Below, piece after piece: positions 37,101-48,493 of a stretch of DNA of 64,000 bases. The DNA is from Mytilus californianus (Eukaryota; Mollusca; Bivalvia; Mytilida; Mytilidae), in contig NW_026262734.1 of the NCBI RefSeq assembly GCF_021869535.1, forward strand, positions 90,091,285 through 90,155,284, in the 5' to 3' direction. Both the position numbers and the translations under genes were made by a program. Every line of letters starts with the position of its first letter. The stretch's first letter is position 1. The notes below the pieces were generated by a model. The model did no database searches and was not told the DNA's origin. It saw nothing but the letters and a program-made list of their open reading frames with translations.

Positions 37101-40100
37101 GTTTAACATAATATTAGATCGGACAAATAAGATTATCAGAATTTGAGACTTGACAGTACAACACACTTCTGGTTTTAAATAATATGTATTTTGCAGTTAA
37201 TATATTAATGGCTAACATTAAAGCAACAAATCAGTGAACAACTTTAGCAGTTGTGTGCAGGGCAAAGGAAATTTCAAATTAGTAGTGTCCAGTATTTTTG
37301 AATATATTATGTGTTTCAATATATAATTCATATAAAAAAAACTGATCTGGAATATTTAGGCATGTTTTAATTTGGAAAACTGACAAAATCTCAGTACACA
37401 ATGGACACTTCTTCAACAATGTTAAATAAGTGTTTAATAATCATATATGTTAATTATTTACCTGGATCTAGAAAATCTGCTCCTATTCCTTGCATGTTCA
37501 ACTGAAATGTTAACTCTGAAATAAAGAAATCAAGTAATGATGGTATTACAGTAACATGATTAAAATATGCGTATGAGTGCATTATAAAGTCTGGAGAAAT
37601 GAAATTAGATGTACACCTTTCATGCTTGGATGCATCCAAATAAAAGTATATGTGTGGTTCCAGTTACATCCTGAAAAAAATAGGGTAGGTACAGTACTAC
37701 CTGTGACATTATCTTATTAATGGTGGCCATAAAAAATATGGTCACCATGATGGCCCTAAATGTCCATCATTATACCTCCTGTTGCTTAATTAATACACAA
37801 GGTATTAATCAAAAACTTGTCAATGATAAAGGGAAATCATGACTGCATTGAAGTGTTAAAATTATATAACTTACAGCTAAAGTGTCTCAGGTAAAATATA
37901 TGTGTTTGTCAAATTTAATAAATGTGATTATGACAAGAAAATTCTAAAATAAAATGAAATAATAAAACTAGTTGAAAATAAAGCTTCCTAACTTTTTTTT
38001 GTAAAAATTTTCTCATGACTGTTTGTTTTAATGTTATACCTTTTAAATAATTCGGTCAATTTAAGTTATTTTTTATATGTATTTTTTGGCAAGTGAATAA
38101 TAAATGAATACCATCTTCTAATTTATGCAAACTTTCATCCTGCCTTTTTCCATCGAAAAGGTGTTTCTCAAATTAATTTTCTAAAATCAAAATTGTTTAT
38201 ACTTACTGCATTTAACATTGTTTAACAAATGTTTAAGATTATTTTAGGACTTATTTTATATAAAATTTAGGCAATTCATTATTTCGCTATTGAATAAATA
38301 CATGTATATTCAAAATAATCATTACAGAACAATTTAATAATATTTTTATTGTCATATAAACATATTACAATTAAATCAAGTTTTGGACAAAAAAAAACAA
38401 CCAAAAACAAACATTATAATGCAAAGAAATAACATTTCTATAAGAAATCAAAACACATGATGAAATTTTTTGGTTTCTGCCCTCAGATCTAATGACTTTT
38501 TTTACATGTTCCATGTTGTAGAGGTTTATTATTTCTTTTACTTTTTGTTCTTGGTTAAGAATTTATTCATAAGATTCAAGATTTTATTCATAAACTGGTC
38601 AGAGACATTATTATGAGAAGGTAAACAATTTGCAAATAGATTATCTCTAAGTTGTTATGTTAATTTTACAAACAATTCTATCCTTTATAGGAATTTTTAT
38701 CCACAATTTTCTATTTCTAAATTATGACCACTAATTCTTTACTTAGTGAAGCATTTGAGTTTACTGTTTTCATCATAAGTTTTTATTTTATTTTCAAAAA
38801 TATTCTTATTTTTTTTCTTAAAGTTCATTTTTAATCAAGGGTTTTAAAGAATCTAATTCATTCAAGTCCCTGCAATTATTAACTTTATCTAAAAGGCCTG
38901 AGTTGAGTGAAATATTCTTTGCAAATGTATACCAAGAATATGTATCATGCATATGCCAGTCCTGCAGTTTCGACAATATAATACACAGAACAAAAAGCGA
39001 CTTAATTAATAGACCATAAAAATGTCACAATCCATATAGAAGTGTACTTCATTTTTTCTGGAGACAAATTTTGCCTGTTAACTGACAATATTAGCCAAAC
39101 TGAAGATAACATATTTGAATTTACAATTGTTTCAAAATGCAAGACAATTTTTTCTTTAAATAATTTCTTTTCATAAGATTTACTTTATTCAGAGATAAGA
39201 ACATTTTTCATTATGATTAGCATTTATCAAAATTTGATGATAACTAGTTAGCCATTTGGAAAATTTAAGTCTCTTTAGTGATTTTTCATGCACAACTCCA
39301 GTTTTGAGATTTGAAAAATATAAAAGATAAAACAAAAATAGTTTATTCCTATACCATATAATGATATTTGTAGTTTTCCTGAAAAAATAATCATGATAAT
39401 AGATTGTACAACTTTGTTGACAAAATTTATTGTAAAAGGATTGATATTCATGATATTGATAATTTTCATTTGTTAAGAAACAGGCTTGTTAAATTACTTG
39501 CTTCATGGTTCCTTTAAACATATCATTTGCATAATTATAAGTTATAATTAATAATAATTCATTTAATAATGCAAACGAACAGATGAATACCATGTACATC
39601 ATGTACAATAACTTTTTTTTACTGAAAAAATATTTATTTAAAGGATTCTCTGTTTTGTTTTCAAATGCTAGTCAATAACTTATCTTTGAATTTTTGTCAT
39701 TTCTACTCAAGATTCTTTCCAAGAAAAATTTAAAGATTAAGAAGCAAAAAAACAAATAAAATATAAAAAATAACATAAAAAAATAAAAACATTAGAAAAA
39801 AAGGAAAATATGTAAATTTAAAGACAGAAAAATCAACAAATAATATGAATTAACAAAGACTTAAACAACATTCTATTCTACATTTTCAAGAAAAGGTGTG
39901 TGAAAATTTGAGAAGAAACCTGAGTTACCTGTACAGGTAAATTTTAATGAAACATACAAGCTGAAAACTTCAACCCTGTTTGATTTCAACAGGTAACATA
40001 ATTAGATAAAACATCAACCTATGTTTTATGACCCCAATAAATGGCCAACATCTCAAGATTGAATACCCCAATAAATGGCCACCATTCGATGGTGACCATA

Positions 40101-41595
40101 CAAGGGGGTGGACATAACTAAGAGGAAGTCACAGGTTGTACTGTAGGTTGGCAATTTTTTTTAATTTTTTTTTTTTTTTTTTATTGTTAAAATCCGGAAA
40201 AAAATTGTGTGTTCACTGAGTTGAATTCCAGTATTATACACGTCCCTACAGGAAGTTATCCATTTTCTATACGTTTGGTTGTAAAAATAAACAGATATGT
40301 TATGTTTTTAGTTAATTTTGTTGCATTCTTTTAAGAATTTGTTGCATTTTTAGCCGTAGTGGATACTTTGATGGAAATTCTGATGAAATAAGTCTGTGAA
40401 TTTAATTATTGACATTCACATTCCTCAAAATGGGATCGTTCGAAAATTATTTTTCAGAAATGGAAAAAAAAATTTCTAGGGTCGGGGGGTTTAAAGTAGG
40501 GTCGGTCGGGTAACTGGAACCACACATATACTTTTATTTGGCCCAATAAATAATCAGATGCCTGCTTGAAGAGTTTTTTTTCATCTTTTCAATCGAATAA
40601 CAAGAGGCTCATACAGGCATGATTCGCTCACCTGACAAATTTTAACATGTTTAATGTTTATAGTTTGTACCCATCTTTTTTTGTTTTTTAAATAAAAGCT
40701 CAAAACTTGAAACTTTACTAGGAGTAGGTTTCATCAATTGATTTCTGTAATTTTTGCATTTTTGTAGATCTTGTATTGCAGATCAATTTTTGTTTTTTAC
40801 AGTTCTTTTCAAAATGTTTATTATAGTTTTATGGATAATCATATAGGTAAAGGGCATTTAACTCCTTTAAGGAGTCAATTGACAATTTCAGCTATGTTGA
40901 CTTTATATTTGTAGATCTTATCTTTGCTATTTACAATTTACCCATTAATTATATAGTTTCTGCAAAGAACACAAAAAAAAATTGTCTTTCAAAGGCAATG
41001 ACTCCTCCAGTAAAAGGCGTCAAACGACACTTTCGGCCATGTCAACATATTTGTAGATCTTATTGTTCTGATCAGTTTTAGTATTAAAAGTTTCTGTCTA
41101 TCTATAATTGTACACAGTTTTCATGATGATAACCAAAAACTGTCAAATTTGCTAAAAAATTACATTTCAGGGGCAATAACTCAAAAATGCATTGTCTGAT
41201 ATTTGAATTTCACCAACTTCAGATTTGCTCTTACTACTTATACAATTATGTTCAACTTTTAGCCATGTTTCTTGATGGATCAAATACACAGAACTTGATT
41301 CCCTAAGGAACATTCAGGTAAAGTTTTGAAATGATTGGCCAAGTAGTTTTAGAAAACAAACATGGAACACATTGGATTGTAAACAAAAAAATAATTCTTT
41401 CCTTATTAACTTTCCAATTAGGCCGACTGAAAGAGTACTCTCTTCTATTTAATTTAATTCAAATTTACCTGAACATTTTTTCTGAAGATTTTCTATTTCC
41501 TTGTGTAAGCCCTTTAAAGTTTCTGCATGTTCTTGCTGCATAAACAAGATGGCACTATCTAAATTTCTTTTGTGTATTGCAGCTTCAGACGTCAT
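33361..41595 (-). CDS. CCDC92: CCDC92-family coiled-coil protein (three coding exons)
   Basis: I assembled three minus-strand exons: 41595-41469, 37515-37462 and 34133-33361. Each junction is GT-AG and each splits a codon after its first base, giving an unbroken frame of 317 residues plus stop, close to the roughly 330 residues I recall for human CCDC92. The start ATG (41595-41593) begins MTSEAAIHKR. Residues 15-45 match the conserved 'EHA.TLKGLH.EI..LQ..C' N-terminal segment of the family. Residues 66-145 are a charged heptad-rich coiled coil ending in 'VAYLTSELHKLKK'. Residues 170-285 are basic and proline/serine-rich, and 'EVKLLAVDKV' near 292-301 matches the family's C-terminal motif. CCDC92 proteins are centrosome or cilium-associated interactors of unclear function. 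Homology is judged from remembered family motifs; no alignment was run. Confidence 0.9.
34134..34598. other. CCDC92-like intron 2, proximal part
   Basis: AT-rich intron sequence. No repeat or coding sequence is recognised. Confidence 0.6.
34599..34795 (+). mobile_element. decayed MITE of the 'tactgtggattcatt' family
   Basis: It begins 'tactgtggattcatttattt' and shares 'gtggg(t)a.caattttcatgga' and the 'cc.aagtc.gca' step with the intact copy at 61871-62084. The right terminus is lost. Confidence 0.6.
34987..35650. mobile_element. 664-bp TIR element in CCDC92-like intron 2
   Basis: A 13-bp perfect terminal inverted repeat, ggtagcaatacac (34987-34999) and its complement (35638-35650), is flanked by a possible 3-bp 'att' duplication. 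It has no coding capacity, so it is probably a MITE. Confidence 0.65.
35815..36655 (+). repeat. 167-bp satellite-like tandem array
   Basis: Units carry 'gtaaact.agcaaaagtttc' at 35983, 36150, 36316 and 36483 (spacing 166-167 bp), with a diverged leading unit. Each contains 'gcataccaaatatcattgac' and 'atctccatggaaatgagat'. The last three units are close copies. It lies within CCDC92-like intron 2. Its period and its distant relation to the arrays at 23 kb, 26.6 kb and 44.7 kb fit the ancient ~160-bp bivalve satellites (inference). Confidence 0.85.
36656..37461. other. CCDC92-like intron 2, remainder
   Basis: AT-rich intron sequence between the satellite array and exon 2. No gene or repeat family is recognised. 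Confidence 0.55.
37462..37515 (-). CDS. CCDC92: CCDC92-like exon 2 (54 nt)
   Basis: The acceptor is 'ctttatttcag' and the donor 'gtaaat'. It encodes residues 43-60 (ELTFQLNMQG to FLDP). Both flanking phases match exons 1 and 3, and 'LTFQL' matches the family's 'LTYEL'. Confidence 0.9.
37636..40541. mobile_element. 2.9-kb element with 32-bp perfect inverted termini
   Basis: 37636-37667 is the exact reverse complement of 40510-40541 (outer end ccaaataaaagtatatgtgt). A second inverted match lies inside: 37685-37706 ('tacagtactacctgtgac') against 40128-40150, and 'aatggtggccat' near 37719 against 40076-40088. The right arm has an extra ~360 bp with a long T-tract (40147-40183). The interior (37.8-40.0 kb) is very AT-rich with no coding. 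No clear target duplication is seen. It occupies most of CCDC92-like intron 1. Confidence 0.8.
40601..41350 (-). repeat. dispersed repeat, reverse orientation, in CCDC92-like intron 1
   Basis: 'caagaggctcatacaggcat' and 'cgctcacctga' resemble the complement of the right edge of the element at 20446-22247. The interior shares 'gtagatctta', 'caggggcaataact' and 'attccctaagga' with 4320-4990. It ends about 120 bp before exon 1. Confidence 0.55.
41469..41595 (-). CDS. CCDC92: CCDC92-like exon 1 (start codon)
   Basis: ATG at 41595-41593, donor 'gtaaat' (complement of 41468-41463). It encodes residues 1-42 with the family signature 'EHAETLKGLHKEIENLQ'. A 5' UTR exon may lie further upstream; I did not find it. 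Confidence 0.9.
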
Positions 41596-44573
41596 GGTGA
41601 TTGGTGTTTATGCTAGCAGGTAAACTGTTTAAACTAAAATGACATAAATTGATCAAATCATATACATGATATACACAAATATTTCAGTTTCATTTTTCAT
41701 TCTTAAGACGTACGTCAACGGCTTCAGAACTATGAACACTTATATATATAAGAATGTTAATCAAGTTTTCCTTACATGCTCAACAACGTTACAAATAAAG
41801 AAAACCACATACATGAACCAGTAAACTCTCTGGGATTTTGTAATTCCTTCCAGATCATTCTGACAATGGCTGATGGAGACGCTATCCAGACATGTCATAA
41901 AATGGGTAAATGGGAACATTTTTTTCATTAACCCTGCATTTTATTTTTCTTCGAAATGTATTAATTGCACAATGCAAATGTCATAATACAGGTTCAAAAT
42001 TCTAGACGGAAGATTTCACAGCATTTTATGAACTAATTTGTCAAGGAGTTCACTTGGGTTGAAAGATAATTATTGTTGATGAATATAACTGTATTTATTT
42101 AACTTGGGTTTGTTTATCACCATGGTGAGATGCTGAAACTATTGATCTGGTTGCATAATTGATTAAACTTAATAAACTAATGGATCAAATTCCGTTTTTA
42201 CACATAAGACTGTACTCATGTTACCTGAACTTTGAATACACCAAATCAGGTATCTGAGAAACAGGCAATATATGCCCTCAATTTTAAAATGCATTCATAC
42301 TTTTTTGTATTATTCAAAATGTGTTCTACAAGGATCACCAGTCCTTCACCTTTTATTTGATACCTACAGTATGGGTAGAGACTTATTATTATGGATGTCT
42401 TAATCCGTCTAGATGTCAGACTGGCTGGACAGTTGTCTCAGTGTAATTGACACCTGCTGTGATATTAACCTGTACAATATCCGAGTGGAAGGTCGTAAAT
42501 CAATCTGTACCAGGTTGATTAGAATTAAATTTTACCTGTATAGATATTTTAGTATTTATGGAGGATAGATAATAAATGTAAAATATTGTTTTGTATTCAA
42601 AGAAAAAATTACAATAAAAATAAAAATGTAATATCATGAATATGGGATCAACTTTTTTTTAACTTGAAAATGAAAGAAAGACGATTTTTAACAATGTACA
42701 TACTGTAAAATGTGTTGCCAATTATAATAATTGTGTTTGTGCCAATAAACTATTTGTATTTGTAAACCGTAAATATTTCATTTTATTCAAAATTATAACA
42801 ACCAGGACTGTTTTCAATCAAAGTTTTAATCAAAATGTTGAGACATCAATCCCGTAAATTATACGAGTTTTCGTTGATGGTTACAATATTTCCCCCTTTT
42901 AACGTCCTGTTCCTTAAAGTTATTAATAGAAACACAATTTTAAGTATAAGGCCAACATATCATATTTATAAAGTATATAAACAAATTGAATATAGGCATT
43001 GTGAATAAACTGTTCTTTTCCTTACGATACCACGTTCCCCGTCGGAGCCTCTACGTCTATTCATACCTGTCAATCATTTCTCGCAAGTAAAACAATTTGG
43101 TCAGCCAGATCATCCGTGCTTTCTATTTTGACATATATTTCCCGTTAATCTCTTTGAAACAATTGTTTTTTTACAATATTTATAACGCAGTGATCATCTT
43201 TCGATTCCTAGTTTTTATATAAAAAAAACTTTTCATATGCACGTCAATATTCTATGATCCAGCATTATTTTAAATTTTGTTTGTTAATAAATTTACATAT
43301 AATGGAAATAAGAGATTTGTTGACACTCGTTGTATTATAACAAAGATATTGCCTTTCTATTTCCATGTTTGAAATTTTAATGAAAATCGTGTTTTTTATA
43401 AACATATTTTACGAATTGTGTCAATCAATACATGAAGATCAAAGTCTTACACTATTCACGATCAGCTGTCTTTACTTTTGCGTCGTATTTCTAGCCATTC
43501 TCTAAAGCTCGTGCACTGTCAGTAAGATTTTGTAAATCGATGTCGGCAGTTTAAATTGTATAATTCCCGAACTTTAAAGGAGGTGTCCGAAAATTATTTA
43601 AATAGGAATCTGGGTGTTGACTAATAAATATAATAAATAAAATAGTTAAAGAAGACTAAAGCTTGTTTTGTTTATAATTACAAGGATTAAATTTTCTATT
43701 CTGGTAAATCAATTATTAATGGATCTCGATCATGAGCCTCAAAACTAATGCACAATACTGCCAATCATTACGTATCAAATTAAATCATGAATGGATTTTC
43801 CCACGGTCGGTCAGTAAGGTCACCTGTGTTAACTGTTACGATATTTCCCGCCATATGAAAATCACGTGCATTTGACAAAATTAATCCCAGCTATTTTTAG
43901 CATTCAACATTGTATTGTGAGTGAAGTCAAGTTCAAAGTTCAACCACATGCTGTTGATCACTGATAAGTGTATCATGGAATTGTCTTTTCACGGCAAATA
44001 TTTTTTTTAGATTGGTGTCAAAAATACAACATACAAGTTAACATGCATTGTGCGTAAATTAATATTATGCAATTAAGAGTCAATGCAGCACCATAAAATT
44101 ATTTAAATAGGCGAAATTGCATTTCTTTAAGACTACAAATCATAGTAAATATTTAATTAACTGGTTATCAAATGATTGAATGCTTCTAGTTTTAATGTCC
44201 ATTCATGTCAGTGGCAATTATTTCATGCATATTTAACAAACACAGAAATATCAAAATAAACCTAATCCCCGAGAAATATCGTTATCTTCTTCTAGTGTTA
44301 TTATTTGCGTACTACTTTAGTTATATATCACCAACTTTCGGACAATATTTGTTTACAGTAAAAAGTAAATTCACAATTACATGTATAAAGAATCACCTAA
44401 CTACTAGTATACAAGTATTGCTCCCTGTAATTATTTTTATTTCAGAACTGACCCAACGCAGACTGAAAATTAAATACAAATGTAGTGTTGTCAAACTAAA
44501 ACGTATGCAGCAGCACTTTGCACATCATTCTGCTAATCAATGGGTTTACGTGGAAAATAAATCAGTAAAACAA
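41596..44573. other. upstream region of CCDC92-like gene, no further gene seen
   Basis: AT-rich. It would contain the promoter and any 5' UTR exon of the minus-strand gene, but I see no defined promoter motif. The 128-codon frame at 44205-44591 is hydrophobic in part and matches no family I know. 42366-42388 has an inverted partner at 47147-47169. Confidence 0.45.
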
Positions 44574-45837
44574 CAAGAGTGCACACGCTGAAATGTCTCG
44601 CCTTCTTTACTAATCATTGATATTATGTTGATAGTCCTAAATATAAAGCTTTATTACAACTGTCACATAAACTTAACATTAACCAAGTAAACTAAACATT
44701 GACCAATGAACCATGAAAATAAGGTCAAGGTCAGATGAACCATGCTAGGCAGGCATGTACAGCTAACAATTCTTCCATACAACAAATATAGTTGACCTAT
44801 TGCTTATAGTTTAAGAAAAACAGACAAAAACACAAAAACTTAACACTGAGCAATGAACCTTGAAAATGAGGTCAAGGTCAAATAAAACCTGCGTGACTGA
44901 CATATAGATCATAAAATATTTCCATACACCAAATATAGTTGAACTATTGCATATAGTATTAGAAAAAAAGACCAAAACTCAAAAACTTAACTTTGACCAC
45001 TGAACCATGAAAATGAGGTCAAGGTAAGATGACACCTGCCAGCTAGACATGTACACCTTACAATCATTCCATACACCAAATATAGCTGACCTATTGCATG
45101 CAGTATTAGAAAGAAAGACCAAAACTCAAAAACTTAACTTTGACCACTGAACCATGAAAATGAGGTCAAGGTCAGATGACACCTGCCAGCTAGACATGTA
45201 CACCTTACAATCATTCCATACACCAAATATAGTACACATGTAGACCTATTGCATACAGTATAAGAAAAACAGACCAAAACACAAAAACTTAACTATAACC
45301 ACTGAACCATGAAAATGAGGTCAAGGTCAGATGACACCTGCCAGTTGGACATGTACACCTTACAGTCCTTCCATACACCGAATATACTAGACCTATTGCT
45401 TATAGTATCTGAGATATGGACTTGACCACGAAAACTTAACCTTGTTCACTGATCCATGAAATGAGGTCGAGGTCAAGTGAAAACTGTCTGACGGGCATGA
45501 GGACCTTGCAAGGTACGCACATACCAAATATAGTTATCCTATTACTTATAATAAGAGAGAATTTAACATTACAAAAAATCTGAACTTTTTTTTCAAGTAG
45601 TCACTGAACCATGAAAATGAGGTCAAGGACATTGGACATGTGACTGACGGAAACTTCGTAACATGAGGCATCCATATACAAAGTATGAAGCATCCAGGTC
45701 TTCCATCTTCTAAAATATAAAGCTTTTAAGAAGTTAGCTAACGCCGCTGCCGCCGCCGCCGTAGCCGCCGCCGGATCGCTATCCCTATGTCGAGCTTTCT
45801 GCGACAAAAGTCGCAGGCTCGACAAAAATTACCTTCC
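44574..45837 (+). mobile_element. satellite-carrying non-autonomous element 1 (Helentron-like)
   Basis: The left end is 'gagtgcacacgctgaaatgt' followed by 'ctcgcc'. Inside are seven units with 'ccatgaaaatgaggtcaagg' or close variants at 44711, 44858, 45005, 45152, 45307, 45454 and 45609 (spacing 147-155 bp). They are followed by a GCC-triplet tract (45738-45775) and a terminal module 'ggatcgctat' plus a hairpin with stem ctgcgac/gtcgcag, ending 'ggctcgacaaaa'. No Rep/helicase coding is present. Helentron identity is inference from tandem array plus 3' hairpin. Confidence 0.75.
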
Positions 45838-45978
45838 AGATATTAGAGAAAATATTTTAAAAACTGTATGCCAACAAATACGAAAAAGATACATAACAAA
45901 AAAAAAAACAGGGAACATAGAAAATAATATTTTGAGGAATATAAACAGCATTTGAAATACAATAAGTAAAATTCGTAA

Positions 45979-46853
45979 GGGTTCCGCGGAACCCAGTGTC
46001 TCGCCTACTTTTGCTGTTAATTGCAGGCTCAACAAAAATGAGGAAAAAAATTAATAAAAATATTCCTCTCTATACTATCTTTTGATTGTAAGTAGCTTCT
46101 GTCCAAGTTTGGTAAAAATCCAGGATGGTTTTTGAATCTAATAAATGTTTTTAAAACTTTAACTGCAGACTGTATGTAAAGTTAACTGGAAGAAAAACTA
46201 AGTCCATTTATAAGTAAAATACGGAAAAAATGGAACATATTTTTATCAAAATTTTCTTCTAGATACTATCTTATGATCATAAATAAGCTTCTGTCCAAGT
46301 GTAGTACAAATCCAGGATAGTTTAAGAAAGTTGTTAAAATTTTAAAAACTTTAACCACAGAGTGAATGTAATGTTAACTGGCAGAAAAACTAAGTCCATT
46401 TATAAGTAAAATATGGAAAAAATTGAATTTTTTTTTTACAAAATTTACTTCTGGATACTATCTTATGATCATAAACAAGCTTCTTTCCAAGTTTGGTAGA
46501 AATCCAGGATAGTTTAAGAAAGTTATTAAAATTTCAAAAACTTTAACCACAGAGTGAATGTAATGTTTCCTGGCAGAAAAACTAAGTCCATTTATAAGTA
46601 AAATACGGAAAAAATGGAATTTTTTTTTTACAAAATTTACTTTTGAATATAATCTTATGATCATAAACAAGCTTCTGTCCAAGTTTGGTAGAAATCCAGG
46701 ATAGTTTAAGAAAGTTATTAAAATTTCAAAAACTTTAACCACAGAGTGAATATTTGTGGACGCCGCCGCCGCCGACGACGACGACGCCGACGGAATGTAG
46801 GATCGCTATGTCTCGCTTTTTCGACAAAAGTCGAAGGCTCGACAAAAAGCCAT
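45979..46853 (+). mobile_element. satellite-carrying non-autonomous element 2 (same ends, different array)
   Basis: The left end is a perfect 16-bp palindrome gggttccgcggaaccc (45979-45994) and then 'cagtgtctcgcctac' to 'ggctcaacaaaaa'. Inside are four 192-bp units ('agcttct.tccaagt' at 46094, 46286, 46478 and 46670). A GCC/GAC-triplet tract (46760-46792) follows, then 'ggatcgctatgtctcgcttt' and a hairpin (ttcgac/gtcgaa) ending 'ggctcgacaaaaa'. The terminal module matches that of the neighbouring element; the array does not. Confidence 0.78.
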
Positions 46854-48457
46854 AATTAAAAAAATAGGATATTTTTATTAAAACAAAGTTGTTTCGAGTA
46901 CTTCACCTGTAAAAATATTTTATGTCAAATACGATGTAGAACTAATCAATAAAGTGACTGAGAGGTTTAAATCACAGGTAACCTGATTCTGAAATCAGTG
47001 AAGCGTAATAATCTTGTAGCACGGATTGAGATGAAAGGACAATTATATTACGGTTCACACCTGGATCTGTTGATTAATGACCATACTACCTACCATAAAA
47101 AAGTCGGATTATTCATTTCCGACATGTCCCAGTCCGTTATTTATAGTAATAAGTCTCTACCCGTACTGTAAATTACCAACATATATTCAACATAGTTTGA
47201 TATTTACACCTATGTGTAAGAACTATTTTCTTTTAAATATTTACTATTTTCCAGTATGTTCTTTTTTGATCGAGCCCAATTTGGTGGTGTTACTTAATTT
47301 TGGAAAGAATTGCCATTAAGCCGGTGCTAGGGGCCGTCTTATACTTTCAGTGAGGTGAGATTTTTTTTTTGCTGTGTTGAAGGCTTCACTGTGACTTTAA
47401 GAGGAAGAACAGTAATAAAAGCGCTTTTCCTTTGCTTTTTGTGGGTTTTTTTTGCTGTGCATGTCCGGATTTGTGTAATGGGTGGATACCCCATTGCCTT
47501 TGTTTTTCTGTTAATCTCAAGATGGTTTTATGAATGAGTTACACCAACTGACGCAAGGTCAATCAGCATAAATGCCGTCATAGAACAATTGTATCTTATT
47601 GTGATTGCCTCAATTTGGTAATAACATAAGCATTGCGACATAGGTTATGCGGGGGGAAAGGCATACATCTGATTAGGAAAAATTGTCATGTCTTTTATGT
47701 ACAGCACTATATTGTCATGACCATTATTCTAGGGTAGAATAATGTTATCATGGTGACGGAGAGCATTTCACAGTGAAATATTGTCCCGACCAATGGACAA
47801 ACTTTCCCAAAGTAATTAAAACATGTCCAGGACAGTATTTCAAAATAAAATTTTAAATTAAAATAATGTGCATAGAATATTTCATAGGGGCCATTATTTT
47901 TCGTTACAAATACTGAAATAGGGGCATAATTAAAATATATGTTCAGGACCTGCTTTGTATCTTCACAAAAACAATTTTATTTAAGATCTGTTACCTTTCA
48001 TCACAACATTATTTTTCTGGCGACATATTATGACAAAGAGCAAATTTCAGAACTATAAAAATGAATAAGGTCTCCACATTCGTTATAAAAAAATCAGTTA
48101 TGCACTGTGTTATTTTAAAGGAGGGAGGTTTTTCGATGAATTACTTTACATTCACGTCGATGGCATTTTCACCAATGCTTAAATGCTGTTTTTAAGCTTT
48201 AATTGGTTGTTAACTGTCGCAGCAACATTTTCGATCCAGATGGTTTTCCTTCGCTACAAGAATGCCGATGAATTGTGGGTAAAAGGACACCGGATGTCAT
48301 TAATTAATTTGACAAAAATTACGGTTGAGAGAATCTGCAGCTGAATCCAAGCACATTAATTTCAATTTCAATACAAATCTATGAAGAAGTAGAAAAAGAA
48401 GACAAAAATAGTTCTCATAGTAACGAGATGTAAACAAAACGCCTTTCGGGATAATTT
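46854..48457. other. upstream region of the Deltex gene
   Basis: AT-rich, no further gene seen. Open frames at 47077 and 47355 are short, T-rich and without domains. It presumably contains the Deltex promoter and 5' UTR; no TATA box or other core element can be assigned reliably. Confidence 0.45.
48381..48433 (+). promoter_or_regulatory. two minimal upstream ORFs in the Deltex leader
   Basis: ATG-AAG-AAG-TAG at 48381-48392 and a start-stop ATG-TAA at 48428-48433 lie 60-110 nt upstream of the favoured start codon at 48494. If transcription starts upstream of 48381, both would be in the 5' UTR and could lower translation. The transcript start is unknown. Confidence 0.4.
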
Positions 48458-48493
48458 ATGCTTTTGAAAAGTCTAGAGGTATATCGAACAATC

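Noticed and set aside
44205-44591. 128-codon plus-strand frame as a gene
   Set aside because: No family recognised, codon use like the surrounding AT-rich DNA, and it runs into the left end of a mobile element.
44574-46853. Autonomous Helitron/Helentron
   Set aside because: No Rep or helicase coding sequence is present on either strand, so only non-autonomous elements can be claimed.
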